Positions 22,162 through 33,245 of a stretch of 64,000 nt of DNA are shown here, piece by piece (position 1 is the stretch's first letter; every line of letters starts with the position of its first letter). Source of the stretch: Scleromitrula shiraiana (Eukaryota > Ascomycota > Leotiomycetes > Helotiales > Sclerotiniaceae). Under the pieces are notes generated by a model. It was not told the DNA's origin, searched no databases, and was given only the letters and a program-made list of their open reading frames with translations. Position numbers and translations under genes: made by a program. The DNA lies in NCBI GenBank assembly GCA_028455995.1, contig JABELC010000007.1:1916001-1980000 (forward strand), in the 5' to 3' direction.

Positions 22162-24465
22162 TCAAGCCCTCATTAAAGAATTAACCGCAACACCAACCTC
22201 CCTCGTAGCGATGTTTTCCCAAGAGTTTTTTCCCTCATCTTCATCCCCATTATCATCCGCAATAAGTTCATACAATTTCCTCGAAACCATACGATTAATA
22301 TTAGCATATTGATCCTTAGTGATTTTTTGTGATTTCCAATGTGGACCCAACGCCAACTTGACCAATTTGTTGATTTTTTCTTTTTCTTCGATTGACATTG
22401 TTGTTCTTACAGACGGTGATGTTGATGTTGATGTATTATTTTCGGATCGAGATGGATGTATTGATAATGATGGTTGTACAGATACGGGTACAGGTACAGA
22501 TGAAGAAGAATTAGGATTAGAATTGGAATTAAGATTTGATCTTCCATGACGTCTTCTAGCTTGTGGTTGTCGGAGTTCGGGTGTAGGTGATACATCTCTT
22601 TTTTTATTATTTTGAGATGATTTATCGGCTGATGGAGGGGATCGATTGGGAGAATAATCTGCTAAGGAGAAGTCGGGTACGACGGTTGAGCTTAAGGGAA
22701 GTGGAGATACCGATTTTCGATGTCTTGGTGGTGGTGTAAGAGACATTGCTCGACCACGAGGTGAAAGAGCTGGTGATGAAGGTGCTGGTGATGAGAAATC
22801 GAGTGATGGGCTAATAGCCCCATTTGCACGATTTGAACCAAAATCAGATCCAAATCTTGATAAATCATCATCTGATGATGGGGTGGTTTCTACTTCTCTA
22901 AGAAGTGACATAATTAATGTAGGTTCGGAATTTATAACACTTGATCTCATCGAACTTCCCGAAGCACCATTTCTCAAACTGGATTGATTAGAAGAAGATG
23001 CTGTCATTGACGATGCTGTAGATGATGATCCATTTTGAACAATTCGTGTTCTTGGACGCTTTTGCTTACGTTCGGGTTCTTCCGAAGCTGAGGGCTCAGC
23101 TGGTGATGCAGTAGCTGACCTCGATTTGCGTTTTCGCTGATTTGGGGTAGCATCAATATTCTGAGCTCTTTCAAATGCTCCCCATGCTTGACGTTCTTCA
23201 CGTGTCTCCACAGGTGCTGGTGGTACTTGAGGTTCAACGTTACGTTGCCTAACAACTGATGGAACTGCTGCTCGAAATATTCGATTCGCACCTTGTAAAC
23301 TTGCAATTCTCATTCGTTGATCCCATCTTTGAAATTCTTGTTGTTGCTGGGCATTTCGTCGTTGGTGTGCCCTATAACTTCTCATGTATGGATCATCTTC
23401 CGAAAAGTCAAGATCGACACCTGCGATATTTTCGATTCGACTACTGAATTGACCCCAGGCATTTATCCATCCGTCCCGTCTTATTAAATTCCTTTGCCGC
23501 CTAACATGAGCTTGAGTTCTTGAGCGCCGGGGTTGAGAGAATGGGTCCAATCTAGCAGACTCTCTAGCAGATTCATCTTCCAGATTTGCCGAATTGCTAA
23601 AAATCCCCGACTCTTCACATTCCATACAATACCACAATCCATCCGGTACTCCAGCTAATCCCATGCAATGTGTATGATATGGGGTTTCGCATCCATCGCA
23701 TAGAAGTAAAACATCCTCTTGATCTGCTAGGTCGCATACTGGACATGGTCTAACTTCTTCATCTTCATCTTCGGGATTATCGTCTTGCCAGGCTGCCAAA
23801 TCGAATTCGACTACTTGTTTTCGATCTTCGACATTGTATTCCTCTTGAATCGTTCCTATTGTAAATAAGTTAAAAAATGATTTATAGTTCGTATGCAGAT
23901 AAATGTCAAAAGTCGCAAACCATCTTGAACAATGACATTATCTCAAGAATGCGAAACGTCCGACTACATAAAATAAAACACTCCGAAAGTACCGGAAATC
24001 GCATGTAAATTTTAAAACAAATAGTAGAATCGCACATTAAAACCAAAATAATTAAACCATTATTTTAAAGAAATAATGTCAAAAAATAAGTAGATGAAAG
24101 GGGGGAAAGAAAGTGTATAACATACCACCGACTCGATCCAAGACCTCGACCAAATTGAAAGAACTCCGACAAATGGGACAACTATTAGCCTTCTGTGACC
24201 ATTCCCTCAAACAATGATCATGTAAAATATGACCACAAGGTTTAATCTGAGCAACTCGTTGTAGTTGATTATTCAAATTACAATTATTGATGGTGGTGGT
24301 AGAGGTGGTGGTGGTGGTAGAGATTGGAGCGGCCGCCACTCGATCGTCATTATCATTATCATGATGATGGGAATTATTGGATTGTGGTTGGGGTTCTTCT
24401 GATGGAGGAACCACTTTCACATCCACTTCTAGATCTTCGAGACACACGATACATGCGTCGGTCAT
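22162..24465 (-). CDS. RING-H2 and PHD finger protein
   Basis: Two exons on the minus strand, 24465-24126 and 23855-22162, give 677 residues. A RING-H2 domain uses C5, C8, C77, H79, H82, C85, C96 and C99 (CGHILHDHCLREW, CPICR). Residues 9-76, inside the ring, are a low-complexity insert of Asp, Asn, His and Thr. A PHD finger follows at about residues 150-195 (CPVC, LCDGCETPYHTHC, LWYCMEC). The middle is serine- and proline-rich with basic patches. The C-terminus holds a conserved helical block (EKEKINKLVKLALGPHWKSQ) ending near NSLMRA. The RING then PHD order matches yeast Asr1 and animal PHRF1, ubiquitin ligases that bind RNA polymerase II. That function is inferred from domain order. It is expected to be nuclear. 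Confidence 0.88.
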
Positions 24466-25272
24466 TGTGAATAATAAATTATGGATGGAAGGCGAAATGA
24501 ATTAATTCGAGATAATTTATTTATGGAAATGAGGTGATGGAAATTCATGAAATGATTTTATATGAAAAAGGGGGAAAGTAAGGTAGAGTAAAGTAAAGTA
24601 GAGTAAAGTAGAGTAGAGTAAAAGAAGATGGATTTCTTTCTATATGAATTTGTATTGAACTTGAAATATTTGAGGATTTTGGTGATTGATTTGATAGTTT
24701 GAAGGTACAGAGGAAGAAGTATTAGATTAGATTTAGTTAAAAGGTTTGATGATGGGTGAGTGGATAAGTGGATAAGTGGATGGTGAATGAATGATGATAA
24801 CGAATTCCTTTGAAAACTACAGTAGTAGAAACATGAAATAATAAATCAATGGATAAAATCAATTAATCAATTAATTAATTAATTAATCAATCAATCAAAT
24901 CAAATCAAATCAAATTTCGTAACCTCAAAAGATGGAGAAAGAGAGAAAAGAAAGGGCTTTCAAAATGATGCGTTGCTAGAATACGGTAGCGTGGGTAGGT
25001 ATAGCAAATGACAAAACCGAACGAACCAGTGCACGAACCAGTGCCAGTGTCAGGCGCAGAAGGCTAACTCGGTAAATCTAGATACTATGTAAGATGGATG
25101 ATTAAACGATCCAATACGGAGATAAAAGGTAGTAGAGGTTCCAATGTTCGAGAGAGAGAAAATAATGCACATGAAGCTTATTATTTTGTTAGGAATGACT
25201 GACTAGTATGGATGTTTAGTATGGATGTTGATTGTAGCTTATGATTTTCAACTTAATAATAATACATACATC

Positions 25273-25311
<39 letters not shown>

Positions 25312-27177
25312 GGCACAACTGATAGATACTAGGTTTAGGTTCTTAGGACTTAGGCTTTTAGTTTAGGGCATGATATTTACAACCAGTATCGATACAATAC
25401 ACCCATTGAAATCCCATTGAAATCCCATTGACATCCCATTAAAATTCCATTATATTCATTCATATATGAAATGAATCCCAACATCCACTACAGCGCCACT
25501 TGACTTAATAAATCCCGCAAACAGCTTTACAAAGCTACGTTCTAAACAATGGTGGCAGAACCACGAATTAACATCCATCTATATCAAGTCAGAACACCAA
25601 GTCCCCTTCACTCACTCACTCAAACAAATTTCAGTTACGATATGGAAGGAAGTATATCGAGATATATTTTCATTGCTACTACTACTACTTGGTATTTCCA
25701 ACCCACTTTTCATCTCATCTGCTTACTATCCCAAGCTCAAAATACCTTATTAGGTAGGGGTAGATATCAAGGTACATATATACATACATACATACATACA
25801 TACATACATACATACACACCCAACGTAACACATGATCCATCCGTCCACCCATCCATTCATTCATTCATTTATTTTATCCGTGGCTAGCTCGTTAGAATAG
25901 TAAGCAGAGTTATTAGTATGTATTTATTACTCGAACTTTCATTCATTATCAAACTTCAACATGTCAATAATGAGTAATAAGTAGACTTGGGTTGAGTTGA
26001 GTTTCAAATAACTGCAATGTAATACTTTGTGCATGCAATACATTTGAAGCGTATGACAATGGAAGACCGAGGTACCATTTATACGAAGAAACGTTGACTT
26101 TATAGAAAGAAGAATATCCGTAACTACAGACCAATTGAGAAACATACAGTCTATTATTCACATGCCATACTCTTCTCCTCTTATACTTATTATTTTACTT
26201 GTATTACAAGCCAGAGGTGAAAATCCCCAACGGAAACCCATGTGTAGAGATCTATTATTTTATATAAATTATTCTGCTATCAAACAAAAGAAGGAATCTT
26301 AGGTAATCCAGTCGTGCTTATAGGATGCATTGCATACCAGACGACAACATAACAAAGTGGCGGGGCTTCTTCACCTTAAAATAAAACCGTCATTCGAATT
26401 GCTGGGAGGAATTATGCTAAGGAAAGGAAGGTAGGAGCAACCAGGAATAATAAGATTAGAAATATCCGTTTGTGAGATCATCTGTTGCGAGAAGAGAGAT
26501 CCATACATGCATGCGCTTCACAATAGGTAGGTATGGATGCCAATGGATGAATAGATGATGCACTTGTATTTGCTCTTGATATTTGTTATTGTATTTGCTT
26601 GAATAAAGAATCTTCCTCTACGATTCGAAATTTCTCTCATCTACTACATACACATCCATACACATCCATCCCCTTCACATAAAACCTCCCTCTCTCCTCA
26701 CTTCCCCTCCCCTCCCCTCCCCCTCCAAAAACAACAATCGAAACAAAAATAATATATGTCAACAGAAGCTATCTAACAGTTCCCGTAGAATAATACGTAG
26801 GTACCGCTAGCGAAAAAAGCCTGAATAGTTTACTCTAGGCACCGATAAATGGTCAGGACGTTCTGGGTTGAATCGGGTCTTGATGATAAGGATTGATGCC
26901 GTGGATTATTTTTCAAAAGAAAGAAACAAAAGTCAAGAAGAGGATGGATTTGAAGAGTTTTATTTGAGGGTGCTAGTGGGGAGGGGGGCTAGACTTCTTA
27001 TAGATTAGTGCATTATTGGAGGGAAGAAAGATGATGGATGGGATTGGTGGAGAGGTTTAGTCAGCAGATTGGACATTTTTTTGGATGATGGTTGATATTG
27101 GAGATTGGAGGTTGAGGTGCATGTATTTGGAGTGATTGAGTGCCACTCTTGACGCAGCCCAGTGTATTATATTCAAT
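24466..27177. other. Long spacer with microsatellites
   Basis: 2.7 kb without a credible gene. It holds repeats of AGTAAAGT/AGAGTAAAGT at 24580-24620, AATTAATC and AATCA runs at 24850-24905, a long TG tract (listed separately), CATTGAAATCC repeats at 25404-25440 and a CATA tract at about 25775-25815. The 112-codon frame at 25549-25887 is partly a translation of that tract. Confidence 0.6.
25274..25309. repeat. (TG)n microsatellite
   Basis: An uninterrupted TG dinucleotide tract of about 18 units. Confidence 0.97.
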
Positions 27178-28477
27178 ATGACGGCAAGTAGTAGAGGATG
27201 CAGTCGAACTGCCGCAAGATTAATAAGTACGTATGAATGAACGATTCCCAAACTCAATTGCGATTTCCAATTTCGATTTCTTTCGATATGGAGAGGAAAA
27301 GAGAAAGAAGAGAATATATATTAACAAACAATAAATAGATTCAACAACCCGTCGTCCTAATCTCTGCATATCCTGCATCAACCAAACAACAAGAGTAAAC
27401 GCAAGAACCTACGCAATCGCCGCCCCAGTCTTCAAGCCCCTCGACGGACCCGCCATCCCCGATCCCAAAATATCAAATCTCCCCCCCATCTCGCCCTCCA
27501 AATCCGCCACCAAGTACAAAATCTCCACCGGAATCGTCCTCTCGCGTCCTCCCCTCTTAACCGAACAACTCAGCCCTTTCGAAAAATCCTTCTACCTGTA
27601 TCAGAAACGACTGAATGAGCGACTCGCGCTGCCGTTTACGAGATACTTCTACTACAAGAAAGACACGCCGGGGATTTTGGACTGGAAGGTTAATGTGGAG
27701 AAGCGGCATGGCGTGGCCGCGAGGGATATTGGGGACTATAGCGCTTATGGGGAGGAGAGCTGGAACGATGAGGTGTTAGTAGGGAGTGAGGTTGCGGAGA
27801 CGGAGAAGGTGGTTGAGACACTGGTTGGGGAGGCTAGAGAGGGTGAGGAGGGCGAAATGGTTCAGGTTGTTAAGAGGGGTGGGGAGAAAGAGAAGGAGGA
27901 GAATATGAAGAGTTTGGAGAGAAAGGGGGAGAGAACTCTTTATTTGTTGGTTAGGAAGGGGGAGAATGGAGAGTGGGAGTTTCCGAGGGGTGATATGATT
28001 GCGAGTGAGGTTTTACATATTGTGAGTTTTTAACTTTTCTTTTCTTTTCTTTCGATTTTGCTTTTGTTGGGCTCTAATGAGAGGGATCATTTCTATCTTA
28101 TCAATCTACACCACCGCTCCAACACCTCAAAGAAAGCCCCCTCCTTTCCCTTTACCTTTCTCATTCTCAAGTCCATCAAACTAACTCACCCCCAGGCCGC
28201 CCAAAGAATCCTCACCCAAACCGCCGGACACAACATGAACACCTGGATCGTAGGACACGTCCCAATAGGATTCTGCACCATCGAGCCCTCTACCATATTC
28301 AACCGTGAAGCGGAGAAGGTATTTTTCATGAAAGGAAGAATTATGGCGGGGCAGGTTGATCTGAAGGGGAATGAGGTGGGCGCTAGTGATTGGATGTGGT
28401 GTACGAGGGAGGAGGTGGAGGGAAATGTGACGAGGAGGTATTGGAGTCAGGTTCGGAGGATGTTGGCGGTGAGGTAG
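27178..28477 (+). CDS. MRPL17: Mitochondrial ribosomal protein mL46
   Basis: Three exons, 27178-27226, 27339-28021 and 28196-28477, join in phase to 337 residues. The first 35 or so residues (MTASSRGCSRTAARLINSTT...) are rich in Arg, Ser and Thr with no acidic residue, as in a mitochondrial presequence. The core reads ISTGIVLSRPPLLTEQLSPF and FEKSFYLYQKRLNERLALPF, typical of this family. The C-terminal part (GEWEFPRGDM..., IVGHVPIGFCTI, KVFFMKGRI) is the Nudix-like fold of mL46. It is a structural component of the mitoribosomal large subunit. Without the first exon the frame has no ATG after an upstream stop, so the 49-nt first exon is needed. A glutamate- and lysine-rich insert lies at about residues 180-225. 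Confidence 0.88.
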
Positions 28478-29371
28478 AGGGGGAGGGGGATGGAGATGGA
28501 GATGGAGATGAGGATGGGGATGGGGATGTTGGGGAAAAGTATATATATGCATGGAATGGGATGGCATGGTATGGCATGGCATGGATGAACATCATATGCT
28601 TGTATGCATATTGTGATTGTAGAAATAGATAAAGAATAAACCTGAATCCATACTTACGTAGGAACATAAACATACACGTAAAGAAGAAATAAAAATCATA
28701 CATGTATTGTATTGTATTGTATTGTATTGTACTCTAGCTCTATACCGCAATCCTAGCATCCGTAGTTCTACTATCCATCCATCTGATTATCGATATCTTC
28801 ATTCCATTAGATGATGCAATACACAACCATCTTCAAAACCACACAGCAGCGATATCCAAAGATGGATCATGTACGTACTGGGAAGAACAAAACATCGCTC
28901 ACAGATCTGATATACATTACAGTTATTCCATTCGACATCAATAGTCTCTTTATCAAGCCAGTCCAATGACCCTCTAATTGATCAATTGATCAATCGATCA
29001 ATTAATTGCATGATGCATGATTGGTGTGAAGATCTCCGATATCGCAGGTATCAGGTAGATCAACCGACAGCACTTGACTGAGATCTATGTATCCATCACA
29101 TCAACATCAACATCAACATCAACCGGGCATTCCGAAACCAAGCACGCACATAAGAAGCCGAGAAAGAAGCATTAGTTTAGTTATTATTCTTTCTACTGTT
29201 CCACCATCCTATCAAATGCATGTAATGTGATATGATATGATATGATGTGATATACTCATTTCCTCGAATCAAACATACATTAAACAAAACATCACGTCAT
29301 CCACGCACTTAAAATACATCAAAACCACCATATACGACCAACCCCCCACAAAGCCACCCCATATATCAGAA
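28478..29371. other. Intergenic with microsatellites
   Basis: GGAGAT-type repeats follow the mL46 stop (28485-28530), then a GGCAT/GGTAT run near 28555-28585, the GTATT array listed separately, AATTGATC repeats at about 28977-29000 and ATCAAC repeats near 29102-29120. No gene. Confidence 0.55.
28704..28731. repeat. (GTATT)n microsatellite
   Basis: Five to six uninterrupted copies of the pentanucleotide GTATT. Confidence 0.95.
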
Positions 29372-30781
29372 ATGTCTACTCCCGCCTCGATCCCCAAAGC
29401 AAAGAACATCGTGATTCTAGGCGCCGGGGTCTCAGGTCTCCAAACCGCTATTTCCCTCCTGGAATCCCCTGTCTTCTCGACTGCCCACGCATCATCTACC
29501 GATGCCGGGTTGGAACCAGGGCGCCCGCCCACAACCAAGCCAATCCTAACGATAATCGCCCGTCATACGCCCGGCGACTTCGATAGAGATTACTGCTCCC
29601 CCTGGGCGGGCGCCGACTGGCGCTCTCAGTCTTCGAGGAGCGATGATCCGGAAATGGCGAGGGTGAGGCGCTGGGAGGAGCGCACGTTTAGGTCTTGGGG
29701 ACATGCTATACGGATGGAAGAGGGGATAGAAAATGGGGAAGGGGAAGGAAATGGGAAAGGGGAGGGAAATGGGAAAGGGAAAGGGAAAGGGACTAAGAGG
29801 CCAGGATTAGGATTGGGATTCAGACCCCTATATTATTTCCTAAGCGATACGTACGCGGGGAATGATTTCGACGACTCTGCGCAGGGCGTTTGGTATGCGG
29901 GATTAGTGGGGGGCGTGAAGGAGATTGGGGCGGAGGAGCTTTCGCGGGAGCGGAAGGGGAATGGCGAAGGTAGGGAGGGATGGGAGGGATTTCCGAGGGG
30001 GGAATGGGGCGCGAGGGTTCGGAAGGGCGTTAGGCTGCAGAGTGTTTTTGTGGATGTCCCGGTTTATTTGATGGGGCTTGAACGGAGGGTTAGAGAGTTG
30101 GGGGGGAGGTTTCTCAAGGGCGTTGTGGGTGGGATGGGCGGTGCAGGAATTGAGGGCGTGTTGGTGGATGTGAGGGGGATTTTACGGGAATATGGGGAAG
30201 ATGGAAATGGAAATGGAAATGGAGATGGAAATGGAGATGGAGAGGCAGATATTAACATCGACATACTGATCAACGCAACCGGTCTCTCATCCCGCCATTT
30301 CGTATCCGAAGCCGAAGCGAAGAAACTATATCCAATCAAGGGACAGACGGTGCTGGTAAAAGGGGAAGCGAAGGCGGGATACACGTTTTTGGGCGCGGAT
30401 GAGCGGTTTGCGGATGAGAGTTGCTATGTCATTCCGAGGGTAGGCAGCGGAACGACTATTTTGGGGGGGCTAAGAGGGAAGGGAGAGTGGGGGGATACTG
30501 TGGATGCGGAGTTGACGGGGAGGATTTTGGAGAGGGTTAGGGGGTGTGGGTGGGGTGAGGGGTTGTTGGGGGACGGCGGGCAGGGAGAGGGAGAGTTTGA
30601 GGTTATTAGTGCACAAGTTGGTTTTAGGCCGGGGAGGGAAGGGGGTCCTAGAGTGGAGGTTGAGGGGAAAGTGGGGGGGACTTGGGTGTTGCATAATTAT
30701 GGACATGCGGGGATGGGGTATCAGATTAGTGTTGGGTGTGCGGAGGAGATTGTTGGGTTGGTTGAGGGATTGGACGTGTGA
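29372..30781 (+). CDS. D-amino-acid oxidase-like flavoenzyme (DAO family)
   Basis: A single exon of 469 residues. The FAD-binding Rossmann motif ILGAGVSGLQ lies at residues 15-24. Other DAO landmarks follow: CSPWAGADWRS at about 75-85; ATGLSSRHF near 302; the PIKGQTVLV strand; GFRPGREGGPRVE; and HNYGHAGMGYQ, which closes the FAD site near the C-terminus. The family oxidises D-amino acids (or D-aspartate) to 2-oxo acids with hydrogen peroxide release, usually in peroxisomes. The C-terminus here (GLDV) is not a clear PTS1, so location is open. Two glycine-rich inserts, at about residues 118-142 and 276-291 (NGEGEGNGKGEG and GNGNGNGDGNGDGE types), come from in-frame purine microsatellites and make the protein about 100 residues longer than usual. 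The start is well placed four codons before the first proline-rich residues preceding the Rossmann strand. Confidence 0.9.
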   Translation: MSTPASIPKAKNIVILGAGVSGLQTAISLLESPVFSTAHASSTDAGLEPGRPPTTKPILTIIARHTPGDFDRDYCSPWAGADWRSQSSRSDDPEMARVRRWEERTFRSWGHAIRMEEGIENGEGEGNGKGEGNGKGKGKGTKRPGLGLGFRPLYYFLSDTYAGNDFDDSAQGVWYAGLVGGVKEIGAEELSRERKGNGEGREGWEGFPRGEWGARVRKGVRLQSVFVDVPVYLMGLERRVRELGGRFLKGVVGGMGGAGIEGVLVDVRGILREYGEDGNGNGNGDGNGDGEADINIDILINATGLSSRHFVSEAEAKKLYPIKGQTVLVKGEAKAGYTFLGADERFADESCYVIPRVGSGTTILGGLRGKGEWGDTVDAELTGRILERVRGCGWGEGLLGDGGQGEGEFEVISAQVGFRPGREGGPRVEVEGKVGGTWVLHNYGHAGMGYQISVGCAEEIVGLVEGLDV

Positions 30782-31997
30782 TGTTTGAGGAGGATGCAGG
30801 GTTAGAGTGCGTACATATATATGTTTATGGTATCTAGGCTGCGAGCTGTTGATGAGGGCGCGCGTATAATGAGTATTTCATCAGGTATATATTAACAGTA
30901 TTGGTTATTAATATGATTCACTTAGTTGTATCCTCTAATTCTAATACAGTCTAATGAGAAAATCCCCAACCTAATAACCTCCTTTTGTTCGGATCCAATG
31001 CAATACTCCCACGATGATTTGAAGATATTACATATTGCGAATAAGCACTAGAATTATCAAACACAAAGAATCTATTACTACCTAGGTAATATGGTGATTG
31101 TAGGATTGTAGTATCAGTTTTGCTTCCTTAGCTATGTGTTACTTATGTGGTTGTAACTGGGGGTATCATATGTAGATCGCTAGTAAATAGGAGGGAGGAA
31201 GTTTTTAAGCAGAGCGCTGAAAGAGCAAAGATCAAGTTACTGATAATTATGGATTTGCTGATTAGATGAGAGTTATTGATAGATTTCGTCCATGATGTTT
31301 TTTATTGATTGTACTGTTTATATTTTGGAGTATTGGTTGGTGTTGGCAAAGTTTGTGATGTAATTTGTGATGGAGAGGGAATTGAGATTAGTCTGGAGGA
31401 AGGTAATGTGAGTGAGAGGTAGATGGTTGATTAAAAAGCTTAATGCATAGGATGAGTGATTATTCTTATTGTTGAAAGGATTGATAATAAAAAATACTTA
31501 GACAATCACCAAGTTGAGAGCACTTGAACTTTTCAAAACTTTTCAAAAGATAAACACATACATATATATGAGCATTCAGATGAATCATCTTCAAGGTTAA
31601 CAAGGAGAAAGAAAGATTTCGTTAGGAAATGAATATATACTATGCATGCGAAGACAATAGAACTCACTATGGATACTTGATGATGATGATGATGATGATG
31701 ATGATGTCACACAAAAGTCGAACGACTCCTGCGTGATGCTAGAGTCTCTATATATACCATTTTGTGATAGATGATAATGATGATCAACAAAGATAGTAGT
31801 TCATCTATGATTGCTAATTAATTGATAGTATGAATGTATCGATACTTGGGTATTGATGTAAAACTGTCGATATCAAAGTAAGTACTAATGGGAAGGGAGG
31901 TACATAAATACATACATACAATAAGGCATATCCAACATCAACATCAACATCATCACCCACAATCCCATCCATCCATCGACCCATTCATCCATGAAAA
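30782..31997. other. Intergenic, AT-rich
   Basis: No gene. A (GAT)n tract of about nine units lies at 31679-31707, and CATACATA and ATCAAC repeats occur just before the element at 31998. Confidence 0.55.
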
Positions 31998-33245
31998 AGT
32001 CCAAGTCCTCAAGCCCCGCAAAGCGCGAACCCAACGACCCCCAGACCCCGCAAGTATAAGAACAGAACCCCAAGACCCCTCAATTTAGAACCCCATGATC
32101 CCGCAGGTACCTCAGGAATGAAAAAAAATATGTTATCCATGCATATAAGAAAAAAACATTCCATTAATTAGTGTTTAAAGCCCCAAGAACCCGCAAAGCC
32201 CAAAAGAATAGATAGAAGAGAAGATAGACAAAAGCCCCCAGACCTGCTGAAATGAAGAGAGCCCATAAACCGCAAACCCCCTGACCCCGAATGTAATCTA
32301 TAGAGAAATGTTAGTTTTTGGTTTTATGAAGTATTTGAAAAATTTATAGAAAAGGAAAACAAGAGAAACTGTAAAGGAAATAAAAGCAAAGCAAAAAACA
32401 AAAAGAAAGAGGAGGAAAAGCAAAAGCAAAAGCAAAACAAGCAAAAATACAACAAAAAAAAGGAGAAGCAAAAGCAAAAAAAAAAGAAAAAAAAAGAAAA
32501 GGAGATAGAAAGGAGATAGAAAGGAGAAGAAGAAAGCGCAAAGAATAAGAAAGAGATCAGAAAAATGCAGAACAAGGAAGAGGTAGAACACAGAAAGGGA
32601 TAGAACACAAAAAAAAGCAAGATACAAGAAGCAGGACACAAGAAAAGATAAAACACAAAAAGAGGCAAGTCACAAGAAAAAGCAAGTCACAAAAAAAGAA
32701 AGAGGAAGGAACAGGGCACAAAAAGGGGAACAGAAGAAGGAAGGAAAACAGGAGGAGGCAATACACAGAAAGGGGAACAGGGAAAGACAGGGAAAGACAG
32801 AAAAAAGGAATGGAAATATGAAGGGGAATGGGAAAAGGGAAGAACAAGCATAGGAAGGGGCACAAAAAAAGGGGAACAGGAAAAATAAAGGAAACAAGAA
32901 AAATGTAGGACACATGAAAAACGAAAAGGAACAGAAAGGAGCAGGAAATGGAAGGAAATGGAAGAAAATGGCAAGAAAAGGCAAGAAAAAACAAGGCAAG
33001 GGGAACAGAAAGGGAAGCAAGAAGGGGAACACGAAAGGGCAGAAAAGGGCAGAAAAAGGCAGAACACAAGAAATGGTAAGAAAGAACAGGAGAGAGAAAA
33101 AGGGGAAGAGAAAGAAGAAAAAACCAAAACCAAGACACTCAAGTAAGTCACCATATTCACCTATACCTACCAACTTACCTATAGAAAAAAAAAAGAAAGA
33201 AACGAAAAAAAGGGGAAGGGAAAATGAAGGGGTTTATATAGGTAT
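31998..33245 (+). repeat. Purine-rich repeat element, copy A
   Basis: About 1.25 kb in three parts. The head (31998-32300) is C-rich and contains GAACCCAACGACCCCC and GACCCCGCAAG. The middle (32330-33130) is almost entirely A and G on the plus strand, made of degenerate words such as GGGGAACAGAAAGGG, AAAAGCAAG and GGCACAAAAAGG. The tail (33130-33245) contains CAACTTACCTATAG followed by an A-rich run and GGGGTTTATATAGG. Head and tail motifs recur in the same order, inverted, at 54350-55078, which defines the element. It has no terminal inverted repeats and no protein I recognise. Open frames inside it are products of biased composition. Ends are accurate to about 15 bp. Confidence 0.75.

Noticed and set aside
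25549..25887. 112-codon plus-strand frame
   Set aside because: Its second half is a translation of the CATACATA microsatellite, and the first half has no family resemblance.
32298..33173. Several long minus-strand frames rich in Phe, Ser, Leu and Cys, and plus-strand frames rich in Lys, Glu and Gly
   Set aside because: They are translations of the near-homopurine tract of repeat copy A. All frames stay open because the tract contains few stop codons.
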